Positions 8,171 through 14,885 of a DNA stretch of 64,000 nt are shown here, piece by piece. This DNA comes from Mucilaginibacter daejeonensis (lineage in GTDB: Bacteria > Bacteroidota > Bacteroidia > Sphingobacteriales > Sphingobacteriaceae), in the NCBI RefSeq assembly GCF_020783335.1, contig NZ_CP086068.1, forward strand, positions 4,030,001 through 4,094,000, read 5' to 3'. Below the pieces are notes generated by a model. It was given only the letters and a program-made list of their open reading frames with translations. It did no database searches and was not told where the DNA came from. The translations under genes and the position numbers were made by a program. Numbering within the stretch: the stretch's first letter is position 1; the number at the start of each line of letters is the position of its first letter.

Positions 8171-9007
8171 TTATCTGTTACCACCTGGGCGGTTACCACC
8201 CTGACGGTTCTGGCCACCACCGCGTTGGTTGTTACCACCTCTGCGGTCGCCACCACCTCTGCGGTCATTGCCGCCTCTGCGGTCACCACCACGCTCGTTA
8301 CCGAAACCGGCACCACCCTCTGGGCGGCCACCGCGGCCACTTGCGCTGCTGGTTGATCCGATGTTAGGTGAAAGATCACGTTTACCGTAAACCTCGCCTT
8401 TGCAGATCCAAACCTTAACACCTATTTTACCATAGGTAGTTAATGCTTCAGCCAAAGCGTAATCAATATCAGCACGGAAAGTATGCAGAGGGATTCTTCC
8501 TTCTTTGTACTGCTCGGTACGTGCCATCTCGGCACCACCTAAACGGCCAGAGGTCATTACTTTGATACCCTCAGCACCCATACGCATGGTAGAGGCGATA
8601 GTGGTCTTCATTGCACGACGGAAAGAGATACGGGCCTCTAATTGCTTAGCTATGCCTTCAGCTACTAACTGAGCATCAAGTTCAGGACGTTTGATCTCAA
8701 AAATGTTGATCTGTACGTCTTTCTTGGTCAGTTTCTTTAACTCTTCTTTGATCTTATCAACTTCCTGACCGCCTTTACCGATAACGATACCCGGACGGGC
8801 AGTATGGATAGTTACAGTGATGCGTTTTAAGGTGCGCTCGATAACTACTTTAGATACGCCGCCTTTAGCGATACGCACTGATAAGTATTTGCGGATCTTT
8901 TCGTCCTCAACTAATTTATCGGAGTAGTTGTTGCCACCGAACCAGTTAGAATCCCAACCACGGATGATCCCTAAACGGTTACCTATTGGATGTGCTTTTT
9001 GTCCCAT
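8171..9007 (-). CDS. rpsC: 30S ribosomal protein S3 with RGG-rich C-terminal tail
   Basis: A 278-residue S3. The start MGQKAHPIGNRLGIIRGWDS at 9007 was chosen over 9043 because it matches the family. The KH type II domain has the GKGG loop at residues 77-80, and the C-terminal domain (RTEQYKEGRIPLHTFRADID) lines the mRNA entry channel with S4 and S5. Residues from about 224 to the end are an added low-complexity tail of RGG, DRRGG and NQRGGG units, about 55 residues beyond the folded core. The tail is encoded by short tandem DNA repeats. Confidence 0.96.
   Translation of the reverse strand: MGQKAHPIGNRLGIIRGWDSNWFGGNNYSDKLVEDEKIRKYLSVRIAKGGVSKVVIERTLKRITVTIHTARPGIVIGKGGQEVDKIKEELKKLTKKDVQINIFEIKRPELDAQLVAEGIAKQLEARISFRRAMKTTIASTMRMGAEGIKVMTSGRLGGAEMARTEQYKEGRIPLHTFRADIDYALAEALTTYGKIGVKVWICKGEVYGKRDLSPNIGSTSSASGRGGRPEGGAGFGNERGGDRRGGNDRRGGGDRRGGNNQRGGGQNRQGGNRPGGNR
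8178..8330 (-). repeat. Imperfect tandem repeats coding the S3 RGG tail
   Basis: The block CCACCTCTGCGGTC recurs around 8238, 8255 and (as CCGCCTCTGCGGTC) 8271, within a longer run of ACC/GCC-rich units. On the minus strand these encode DRRGG and related steps. Such repeats can change length by slippage, so tail length may vary between strains. Confidence 0.65.
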
Positions 9008-9014
9008 TTCTAAA

Positions 9015-9443
9015 TTAGTTGATCTCGGTTTTACTATCCACAATTAAAGTAACGTGGTTAGAGCGTTTACGGATACGGTATCCGCGGCCCTGAGGAGCCG
9101 GACGCAGTCTTTTCAACTGACGACCACCACCCACTGAAACTTCTTTTACATATAAAGCGCTCTCGTCAATGCTCTTACCTTCGTTCTTTGCTTGCCAGTT
9201 GTTGATGGCCGACAGCAGTAACTTTTCTACACGGATAGCCGCTTCTTTGTTAGTGAACTTCAGGATGCTAAGTGCTTTAACTACACTTTCGCCACGGATC
9301 AGATCCACTACCAAACGCATTTTGCGTGGTGAGGTAGGGCAGTTCTGTAACTTGGCAACAGAAGCTCCTCCTTGCTGAGCTTTCTCTTGCTCTTTGCGTT
9401 GTCTGATCAGTACAGACTTTTTGATTTTTGTTGTTGCTTCCAT
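9015..9443 (-). CDS. rplV: 50S ribosomal protein L22
   Basis: A 142-residue L22 with an N-terminal extension of about 28 residues ahead of the core KLQNCPTSPRKMRLVVDLIR. The C-terminal beta-hairpin (RLRPAPQGRGYRIRKRSNHV) reaches the exit tunnel and is the usual site of macrolide-resistance mutations. It lies between rpsS and rpsC. Confidence 0.97.
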   Translation of the reverse strand: MEATTKIKKSVLIRQRKEQEKAQQGGASVAKLQNCPTSPRKMRLVVDLIRGESVVKALSILKFTNKEAAIRVEKLLLSAINNWQAKNEGKSIDESALYVKEVSVGGGRQLKRLRPAPQGRGYRIRKRSNHVTLIVDSKTEIN

Positions 9444-9449
9444 TGCCTA

Positions 9450-9716
9450 TTATTTTTTCTTCTCTGCGTGACCGCGGAATGTACGGGTAGGTGCGAACTC
9501 TCCCAGCTTGTGACCTACCATGTTCTCTGTTACGTACACAGGGATAAATTTATTACCGTTGTGTACTGCGAATGTATGACCAACGAAATCAGGAGAGATC
9601 ATGGAACGGCGTGACCATGTTTTTACAACTGATTTCTTATTTGAGTCATTTAACACCTGTACCTTTTTGTCCAGGTTATGATCAATATAAGGGCCTTTTT
9701 TAATCGAACGTGCCAT
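9450..9716 (-). CDS. rpsS: 30S ribosomal protein S19
   Basis: An 88-residue S19 starting MARSIKKGPYIDHNLDKKVQ, with MISPDFVGHTFAVHNGNKFI and ENMVGHKLGEFAPTRTFRGH, all diagnostic. S19 pairs with S13 in the 30S head. It shares one base with rplB. Confidence 0.98.
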   Translation of the reverse strand: MARSIKKGPYIDHNLDKKVQVLNDSNKKSVVKTWSRRSMISPDFVGHTFAVHNGNKFIPVYVTENMVGHKLGEFAPTRTFRGHAEKKK

Positions 9717-10540
9717 TATTTCTTCCTTCTTTCTATGATATAACGATCAGATGTTTTCTTCTTGTCGCGAGTCTTGTAGCCTTTAGCCAACAAGCCTTTA
9801 CGTGAACGTGGGTGACCACCAGATGAACGGCCTTCACCACCACCCATAGGGTGATCGACAGGGTTCATTGCTACACCACGAACGCGTGGACGACGACCTA
9901 ACCAACGTTTGCGACCAGCTTTACCTAATACTTCGTTCGCTTTCTCAGAGTTAGAAGCGGTACCGATGGTAGCTAAGCAGGTAGCCAGGATCATACGGGT
10001 CTCGCCTGAAGGCAATTTGATGATAGCGTATTTGCCATCACGAGCCGATAGTTGAGCGTATGTACCGGCCGAACGAGCGATGATACCGCCCTGACCTGGG
10101 TTAAGTTCGATGTTATAGATGATAGAACCTAATGGGATGTTCTTCAAAGGTAAAGTGTTACCTACCTCTGGAGGCGAACCAGCACCTGATAGAACGATCT
10201 GACCTACGGTCAAACCTTCTGGAGCCAGCATATACCTTTTTTCACCATCAGCATATACCAAGAGAGCGATACGGGCCGAGCGGTTCGGGTCATACTCGAT
10301 AGTTGCTACAGTAGCAGGGATATCGAACTTGTTGCGTTTGAAATCGATCAAACGGTATGACTTTTTGTGACCGCCACCTAAATAACGCATGGTCATTTTA
10401 CCACTGTTATTACGGCCACCTGACTTTTTATGCGCTACTACTAATGATTTTTCAGGAACGTTAGTTGTAACGTCAGAGTAATCAGCACCTACCCTGAAAC
10501 GGGTACCCGGGGTTACCGGTTTAAATCTTTTAACTGCCAT
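9716..10540 (-). CDS. rplB: 50S ribosomal protein L2
   Basis: A 274-residue L2 starting MAVKRFKPVTPGTRFRVGAD. It has the SH3-like core and the conserved RGVAMNPVDHPMGGGEGRSS loop near the peptidyl transferase centre; the His in PVDHP corresponds to the residue implicated in activity. It lies between rplW and rpsS. Confidence 0.98.
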   Translation of the reverse strand: MAVKRFKPVTPGTRFRVGADYSDVTTNVPEKSLVVAHKKSGGRNNSGKMTMRYLGGGHKKSYRLIDFKRNKFDIPATVATIEYDPNRSARIALLVYADGEKRYMLAPEGLTVGQIVLSGAGSPPEVGNTLPLKNIPLGSIIYNIELNPGQGGIIARSAGTYAQLSARDGKYAIIKLPSGETRMILATCLATIGTASNSEKANEVLGKAGRKRWLGRRPRVRGVAMNPVDHPMGGGEGRSSGGHPRSRKGLLAKGYKTRDKKKTSDRYIIERRKK

Positions 10541-10548
10541 TTCTCTTG

Positions 10549-10839
10549 TTATATAGTGCTATAAAAATCTATTGTTTCACCATCCTTTAAAGTGATGATC
10601 GCTTTCTTGTAAGCAGCTGGCCTACCGGTCACTGTACCTGCTTTAGTGTAGCGGCTCTTCAATTTGCCGGCATATTTCATAGTGTTAACTGCTGTTACAG
10701 TTACACCGAACATTGCTTCAACTGCTGCCTTAATTTGGATCTTATTCGCCTTAGGGTCAACTTTAAAAGCATAACGGTTAAGTTTCTCGGTCAACAGAGA
10801 TACTTTCTCGGTAAGTAGTGGTTTTTTAAGTATTTCCAT
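10549..10839 (-). CDS. rplW: 50S ribosomal protein L23
   Basis: A 96-residue L23 starting MEILKKPLLTEKVSLLTEKL, with FKVDPKANKIQIKAAVEAMF, the family signature. L23 sits at the tunnel exit and docks trigger factor and SRP. It lies 2 bases after rplD. Confidence 0.97.
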   Translation of the reverse strand: MEILKKPLLTEKVSLLTEKLNRYAFKVDPKANKIQIKAAVEAMFGVTVTAVNTMKYAGKLKSRYTKAGTVTGRPAAYKKAIITLKDGETIDFYSTI

Positions 10840-10841
10840 AA

Positions 10842-11471
10842 TTACTTAGCGAATGCTTCCTCCAGAGTTTTAACAGAACCTGCAGTAAGTAACAGTTTAC
10901 CGGCGTTCAACACGTCATAAGTGTTCAATTGGTCGGCAGTAATGACCTTGGCTTTTTTCAGGTTTCTGCTTGATAAATAGATATTGTTGTTAGCAGCAGG
11001 CAGTACCAATAAGGTCTTCTCGTTGCTGATGTTAAGATCAGCTACCAGTTGTACGTAATTTTTGGTCTTTACAGAATCGAAGTTGAAGTCTTCTAAAACT
11101 ACGATGCTGTTCTCCTGAGCTTTGTAGGTAAGGGCCGATTTACGAGCCAGTTGCTTAAGCTTTTTGTTCAGCTTGAAGCTATAATCGCGCGGCTGCGGAC
11201 CGAATACACGGCCACCACCGTTGAACAAAGGCGATTTGATGCTACCCGCACGGGCGCCACCTGTACCTTTTTGTTTATGTAATTTGCGGGTCGAGCCAGC
11301 AATTTCGTTACGCTGCTTTGCTTTGTGCGTACCTTGACGTTGGTTAGCTAAGAACTGCTTAACGTCAAGATAAATAGCATGATCGTTAGGTTCGATAGCG
11401 AAAACGGCATCAGACAGTTGCACCTTGGCACCTGTTTCTTTTCCTGATACATTTAATACGTTGATCTCCAT
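10842..11471 (-). CDS. rplD: 50S ribosomal protein L4
   Basis: A 209-residue L4. The ATG at 11469-11471 (MEINVLNVSGKETGAKVQLS) was chosen over 11486 because it leaves a one-base spacing to rplC and fits the family. The tunnel loop RKLHKQKGTGGARAGSIKSP is intact. In E. coli L4 represses the S10 operon through the leader; here any leader would lie ahead of rplC, because rpsJ is elsewhere. Confidence 0.96.
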   Translation of the reverse strand: MEINVLNVSGKETGAKVQLSDAVFAIEPNDHAIYLDVKQFLANQRQGTHKAKQRNEIAGSTRKLHKQKGTGGARAGSIKSPLFNGGGRVFGPQPRDYSFKLNKKLKQLARKSALTYKAQENSIVVLEDFNFDSVKTKNYVQLVADLNISNEKTLLVLPAANNNIYLSSRNLKKAKVITADQLNTYDVLNAGKLLLTAGSVKTLEEAFAK

Positions 11472-11472
11472 C

Positions 11473-12090
11473 TTATTTATCCACAATTACGAATGAACCC
11501 TTAGCTCCTGGGATGGAACCTTTAACAACCAGCAAGTTTTGCTCAGCGAATACTTTAACTACTTCAAGGTTCTGCACTTTAACACGTACGTTACCGGTTT
11601 GACCAGCCATGCGCATACCTTTAAATACGCGTGAAGGCCATGATGAAGCACCGAGTGAACCTGGAGCGCGTAAACGGTTGTGCTGACCGTGGGTTTGCAT
11701 ACCCACACCGCCAAAACCATGACGCTTTACAACACCCTGAAAACCCTTACCTTTTGAGGTACCAACCACATCCACAAAATCTCCGGCGGCGAAAATATCA
11801 ACGGTAACAGTGTCACCTAATGATTTTTCATCTTCGAAGGTCTTGAATTCAACCAGCTTACGTTTTGGCGTAGTGCCGGCTTTCTGGAAATGGCCTTTTA
11901 GGGGAGCAGAGGTGTTTTTTTCTTTCTTCTCGTCATATGCAAGCTGAACAGCTGCATAACCGTCTGTATCAACAGACTTAACGTGAGTAACCACGCAAGG
12001 GCCAGCTTCGATCACAGTACAAGGGATATTCTTGCCTGCTTCGTCGAAAATGCTGGTCATTCCTACTTTTTTACCAATAATTCCTGACAT
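11473..12090 (-). CDS. rplC: 50S ribosomal protein L3
   Basis: A 205-residue L3 starting MSGIIGKKVGMTSIFDEAGK, with the KGKGFQGVVKRHGFGGVGMQ segment and the central extension HNRLRAPGSLGASSWPSRVF near the peptidyl transferase centre. It is the first gene of this operon: rpsJ, its usual upstream partner, is 5.4 kb away, and a good promoter lies 75-105 bases upstream. Confidence 0.97.
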   Translation of the reverse strand: MSGIIGKKVGMTSIFDEAGKNIPCTVIEAGPCVVTHVKSVDTDGYAAVQLAYDEKKEKNTSAPLKGHFQKAGTTPKRKLVEFKTFEDEKSLGDTVTVDIFAAGDFVDVVGTSKGKGFQGVVKRHGFGGVGMQTHGQHNRLRAPGSLGASSWPSRVFKGMRMAGQTGNVRVKVQNLEVVKVFAEQNLLVVKGSIPGAKGSFVIVDK

Positions 12091-12116
12091 TTTCTTAATT
12101 AATTTGTTTTGCCCAT

Positions 12117-12134
12117 CGAAGCAGTAGGGCTTCG
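12117..12134 (-). promoter_or_regulatory. Small hairpin in the rplC leader
   Basis: CGAAGC (12117-12122) and GCTTCG (12129-12134) form a 6-bp stem with a 6-base loop in the predicted 5' leader of the rplC operon. It may serve ribosomal-protein feedback, but no known L3 or L4 binding motif could be recognised. Confidence 0.35.
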
Positions 12135-12164
12135 TTCAAGGCATTTTCCCGGTTTAAGGGAGGG

Positions 12165-12195
12165 CAAAGATAGGAATTTTTGATTATGTGTCAAA
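12165..12195 (-). promoter_or_regulatory. Promoter of the rplC (S10-spc) operon
   Basis: On the minus strand TTTG (12192-12195) is followed by a 19-base spacer and TATCTTTG (12165-12172). Both Bacteroidota elements match fully. Transcription would start near 12158 and give a leader of roughly 70 bases before the rplC ATG. Confidence 0.7.
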
Positions 12196-12678
12196 TAGTT
12201 ACGTAATTATTTTTCAATGTTTTTGAGTTGATGATCAGGGATATATAACCCATTCAGGCGGTCGTCTATATCATTGTATCCATAGCGCTTCCTAAACAAT
12301 ATTATTGCCGTCACTTTTTGTCGATATCTATGGTCATCATTGAGCTCAAGATCGGCACTATAAAATAGCTATCAAAGACCGATATCGATAGCAAGTATTT
12401 GACTTACAATCAATAACACACAATGTAATTTTAAAGTTGAACTTGTATCCAACTCGCATCAGCTGATTGCTTTTCTTGATAATTCCTCGAAACCGTATAC
12501 GTTTCTTCAATAAACAGCACGAGACGAACCCAGTGCATATACCAAAGATTTAAAAAAGAAGACCAAGGTAAGACGGCCTCAAATCAGTAACGCAAGAAGA
12601 TATTGATCTGCCCTTAAAGACGGTTAAGAACACTTAGCTCCTAAACCCAGAACAATGCTGAGAATATGAGACTCTCTC
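12196..12678. other. Gene-free stretch between rplC promoter and tyrA
   Basis: About 480 AT-rich bases without a convincing reading frame, RNA gene or repeat array. No transposase remnant could be read in any frame. It forms the left end of the block separating rplC from rpsJ. Confidence 0.5.
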
Positions 12679-13938
12679 CTATTTCTTCATTAGCTTCCTG
12701 ATCATATCTGCGCTGTGCTTTTGGCCTTCTTCCAACCGGTCGGCGAAGAAGGAGCGAACGTGGTCGAAGTGCTTTTTGTAACCTTCCATGTCGCCGTAGT
12801 TGATGATGGACGACCACTCGCGTACCGCTGAATGGAATTCGAGGTCGTCGCCACGGATAGAACGGTCATATAGCGCGGTCTGTATGGATTCCTCTAACAG
12901 ATCATCGTTCTTGAACAGGTATTCGGCAATGCCTAATCTTAAACGGAAAGGTGGTGTTTGGCCGATAAGGTTATCGTAAGGATTCACACCTAAATGATAC
13001 CAGGCATCTACCATACTCAATATGCTGAGGTGCGAGTTGGGTTTACGTTCGCTGGTGTTGCCATGAAAAGTGAACTCATCCATTACTGCATCGTTAAGCA
13101 TGATGGGTGTGCGGCTCTCGTGAAATACAAAGTCGCGCGCTTTGAATAAGCGCTCTCTAAAGCTTTGTTCATCCTCCTTGATCATCAATTTGAACAGTTC
13201 AGACTCTGACTGGGCATAACGCTTCACCTGTTGGCGTGCGTAAGGGTTGAGTATGGCTAAACCACCGTAAACGTGTGCTTTGTAACTAAAAATGCGCAGC
13301 GTGATGAGTATCTTCACGTTATCGATACCGCCAAGGTATGAGGCATTCTCCCATGGGAAAAGACCTGAAGCAGCCCAAGCGGTACCCATACTTTCGAAAC
13401 CTACGTGGGTCACGGCCTGCGTGTCGGCCACGATCTGATCGTGCTCGTGGTAATCGTTCAGCTCAACAATGTCAGACCCGATGAGAGTGAATAGATCCAA
13501 CATGCGCTGGTAAGCTTCGTCATCGGACCGATAGCGAATGAGTATCAGCTTTTGACCAGCCGGCTCAAAGCCTCCACCATGCATGGCATGAAAGGTCACG
13601 ATCTGGGTATCGGCCGGCAGGTACCGGTTAAAGATGGCGATCTCAGGATGCTTAACGGAGGTCTGTCCTGCCACTATAGCGCCGTACTTGATGGAGCCGC
13701 AGCTTTCGGCTACTACCTGTTCCATGTGTTCGGCCTCGACCGAGTAGATCAGCAGGTCACTGATGCGTGCCACTTGACGGCTGTCATCCATGATCTTGAT
13801 ACCGAGCGGCGACAGGTCGGCTTCCAGCGACTCCCTATTTTGGGGAAGATCGCACCCGGATACCCTATGGCCAGCCTTGACGAATGCCTTAGCATATACC
13901 CTGCCCATGTCGCCCAAACCAATGATCCCGATATTCAT
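12679..13938 (-). CDS. tyrA: Prephenate dehydrogenase, fungal TYR1-like
   Basis: A 419-residue enzyme predicted to oxidatively decarboxylate prephenate to 4-hydroxyphenylpyruvate for tyrosine synthesis. The Rossmann loop GLGDMG is at residues 7-12. Segments such as EHDQIVADTQAVTHVGFESM, KPNSHLSILSMVDAWYHLGV and DDLEFHSAVREWSSIINYGD closely resemble yeast TYR1 as I recall it, more than the shorter bacterial TyrA. No chorismate mutase or ACT domain is visible. It lies alone between the two ribosomal transcription units and could feed tyrosine to the ammonia-lyase of the pigment cluster (inference). NAD versus NADP preference cannot be read. Confidence 0.82.
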   Translation of the reverse strand: MNIGIIGLGDMGRVYAKAFVKAGHRVSGCDLPQNRESLEADLSPLGIKIMDDSRQVARISDLLIYSVEAEHMEQVVAESCGSIKYGAIVAGQTSVKHPEIAIFNRYLPADTQIVTFHAMHGGGFEPAGQKLILIRYRSDDEAYQRMLDLFTLIGSDIVELNDYHEHDQIVADTQAVTHVGFESMGTAWAASGLFPWENASYLGGIDNVKILITLRIFSYKAHVYGGLAILNPYARQQVKRYAQSESELFKLMIKEDEQSFRERLFKARDFVFHESRTPIMLNDAVMDEFTFHGNTSERKPNSHLSILSMVDAWYHLGVNPYDNLIGQTPPFRLRLGIAEYLFKNDDLLEESIQTALYDRSIRGDDLEFHSAVREWSSIINYGDMEGYKKHFDHVRSFFADRLEEGQKHSADMIRKLMKK

Positions 13939-14106
13939 GCTGCTAATATAAATAAATATGGTTTGGTAATTTGGCTGTGGTTAGCCTATATTCGTTATCA
14001 GGGTGATGCATATCGCCTTTTTACAACAAGGCTTGACCTACAATTATTTACAAAGAACAAAGCATCAGGAATGGTGTTCTGCATGGTAAAACTCCACTTT
14101 GCGCTT

Positions 14107-14808
14107 ATGAAAAACCGTTATATCGCAGCCTCACTGGCTCTTTTCACATTATTAAGTATGGGTGCTGCCCAAGCTCAGGATAGTGTTAAAAAAGCGAAGA
14201 CCGCTCCTACTAAATGGGTACCCAAACCGTCGGCGTATAGCTCCCGCCCGGCAGCAGCTGCAGCCTATGGAACAGCACAACAACCGGGTGCAGCTCCTGT
14301 GAATACCGATAAAAGCTTGAATGGCCAGTACCAATACATATCCGGCAAATTCTACAATTATCAAAAACCGCAACTGGCAGCCTTTTATAAGAACGTGACC
14401 GATACGCTGCGTGCCGAACGTAAAAAGGTGAAGGATCTGCAAAGCCAGCTATCGGCACAAGGCAAAACCGTTAATGACCTGCGCACCGATGTATCGTCAA
14501 AGGAACAAAGCCTCAATGAATCCAATGCCAAGGTCGATTCGATCAGCTTGTTAGGCATAGGCGTAACCAAATCGGTATACAATACCATTATGTGGGGTTT
14601 GGTGATCGTGTTCGGTGCGGTGGCAACAGTGGTGCTATTACAATCGGGCAGCGCACGTAGAGAGGCTAAATATCGCATTAAGCTTTATGAGGAGCTTGAT
14701 GAAGAATTCAAAGCCTACAAGGTAAAGTCGAACGAAAAGGAAAAGAAACTGGCCCGCGAACTGCAAACCGAGCGTAACCGCATCGAGGAGCTTTTAGGCA
14801 GAGGCTAA
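14107..14808 (+). CDS. Unknown protein with signal peptide, coiled coil and TM segment
   Basis: A 233-residue protein. The start MKNRYIAASLALFTLLSMGA gives a clean signal peptide ending AQAQ. A Ser/Pro/Ala-rich stretch follows, then a coiled coil (about residues 95-145, rich in Lys, Gln and Leu), one hydrophobic segment (MWGLVIVFGAVATVVLLQSG) and a charged helical C-terminus. The longer frame upstream overlaps tyrA on the other strand and is not credible. I do not recognise the family. It is divergent from tyrA and convergent with the permease gene, with a shared terminator. Confidence 0.75.
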   Translation: MKNRYIAASLALFTLLSMGAAQAQDSVKKAKTAPTKWVPKPSAYSSRPAAAAAYGTAQQPGAAPVNTDKSLNGQYQYISGKFYNYQKPQLAAFYKNVTDTLRAERKKVKDLQSQLSAQGKTVNDLRTDVSSKEQSLNESNAKVDSISLLGIGVTKSVYNTIMWGLVIVFGAVATVVLLQSGSARREAKYRIKLYEELDEEFKAYKVKSNEKEKKLARELQTERNRIEELLGRG

Positions 14809-14825
14809 GATCTTACTCAAAACAT

Positions 14826-14872
14826 AAAAATGCAGAAAGGCTATCCACAATGGATAGCCTTTCTGCATTTTT
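14826..14872. terminator. Bidirectional terminator
   Basis: A perfect 17-bp stem, TGCAGAAAGGCTATCCA (14831-14847) with its complement (14851-14867), a 3-base loop, five A before and five T after. It serves both the plus-strand gene ending at 14808 and the minus-strand permease ending at 14886. Confidence 0.92.
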
Positions 14873-14885
14873 ATAAAAACGTTCC

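Noticed and set aside
8178..8330. Possible CRISPR-like array
   Set aside because: The repeats are short, imperfect, lack spacers and code for the in-frame S3 tail.
8167..8421. Valine/alanine-rich 84-residue frame over the rpsC end
   Set aside because: It is the off-frame reading of the S3 RGG tail repeats.
11476..11484. TTATCCACA DnaA-box match
   Set aside because: It lies in the coding end of rplC as a single copy, so it is likely chance.
12196..12678. Possible transposase remnant at the rplC-side border of the inserted block
   Set aside because: No frame in this AT-rich stretch shows recognisable transposase motifs, terminal repeats or target duplications.
13552..14106. Long upstream part of the frame ending at 14808
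   Set aside because: It lies opposite tyrA. The signal peptide start at 14107 is far better.
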